Part shown: piece by piece, positions 6,514-6,777 of the stretch
Numbering within the stretch: position 1 is the first letter of the stretch
Layout: every line of letters begins with the position of its first letter
NCBI GenBank assembly: GCA_009774655.1
Contig: VSOD01000233.1
Coordinates: 1-6,777 of the forward strand
Source: Lachnospiraceae bacterium
GTDB lineage: Bacteria > Bacillota_A > Clostridia > Lachnospirales > Lachnospiraceae
Direction: 5' to 3'
DNA length: 6,777 nucleotides
Notes under the pieces: model-generated
Told to the model about the DNA's origin: nothing
The model's database searches: none
The model's input: only the letters and a program-made list of their open reading frames with translations
Position numbers and translations under genes: made by a program

Positions 6514-6777
6514 ATGGATATTAAAGTCAATAATGTGCAGCAGGCGATGCCGGTAGAACAGACGGCGCAGCTGCAGGAGACGGACGGTACTTTCAAGTTC
6601 ACGCTTGTCAGCAGGATCGAGGAGCAGGAGCTGCAGAATGCGCTGGCGAATATGATGGAGGAGATCACCCGGCAGGGTGATAAGCTGGCCAAGCACCGGG
6701 ACATCAAGGATATGAAGAGATACCGGGCGCTGATCAAGGATTTCATGAATGAAGTAGTCAACCGCTCCCACAAATTT
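6514..6777 (+). CDS. yaaR: YaaR family protein (DUF327), 5' part, runs off the window
   Basis: The ATG at 6514 is preceded by GGGGGAGG (6498-6505) with an 8-base spacer, and 88 codons are open to the window edge. The stretch ITRQGDKLAKHRDIKDMKRY and the following RALIKDFMNEVVNRSHKF are the highly conserved core of YaaR/DUF327 proteins, which are about 145 residues long, so roughly the last 55 residues are missing. The N-terminal 25 residues are Gln-rich and poorly conserved, as in relatives. The function is not established. In B. subtilis yaaR lies just before holB (DNA polymerase III delta') and yaaT/ricT, so those genes are the likely continuation to the right. Confidence 0.9.
   Translation, partial: MDIKVNNVQQAMPVEQTAQLQETDGTFKFTLVSRIEEQELQNALANMMEEITRQGDKLAKHRDIKDMKRYRALIKDFMNEVVNRSHKF

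Overview
The window looks like a chromosomal segment from a Clostridia-type Firmicute, most likely Lachnospiraceae. This is inferred from gene content and order, purine-rich Shine-Dalgarno sites, and the style of the proteins (a CgeB-like/DUF3880-type glycosyltransferase, an aromatic-amino-acid-fold decarboxylase followed by a Gmk-like kinase and YaaR). No rRNA, tRNA or CRISPR is visible, so the genus cannot be fixed.

Positions 1-1192 form an AT-rich, decayed stretch. It holds short unidentifiable ORF fragments (1-366), a ribosome-binding site with the first codons of a gene that stops after about 20 residues (367-446), a frameshifted and truncated minus-strand DDE transposase remnant (441-813), and a U-tailed hairpin terminator (947-989). 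From about 1190 the composition changes and intact plus-strand genes begin.

Positions 1193-5669 carry four consecutive plus-strand genes. The first is a stand-alone PTS EIIC membrane domain of the glucose/beta-glucoside superfamily with no EIIB or EIIA attached. It is followed by a CgeB-like glycosyltransferase, a small HD-domain hydrolase, and a PLP-dependent Orn/Lys/Arg decarboxylase related to B. subtilis YaaO/SpeA. The last three are closely spaced and may be co-transcribed.

Positions 5670-6777 begin with a plausible sigma-A promoter (TTGAAA-17-CATTAT with an extended -10). It drives a divergent guanylate-kinase-like protein and then the start of a YaaR (DUF327) gene that runs off the right edge. 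The order decarboxylase - nucleotide kinase - YaaR parallels B. subtilis yaaO-tmk-yaaQ-yaaR-holB, with a Gmk-fold kinase where tmk would be. The kinase lacks parts of the usual GMP-binding signature and is the most interesting gene here.

I see no convincing evidence of a wholly new multi-gene system. The observations worth following up are the divergent kinase in the tmk position, the EIIC-only PTS protein at the edge of a decayed region, and the layered mobile-element scar.
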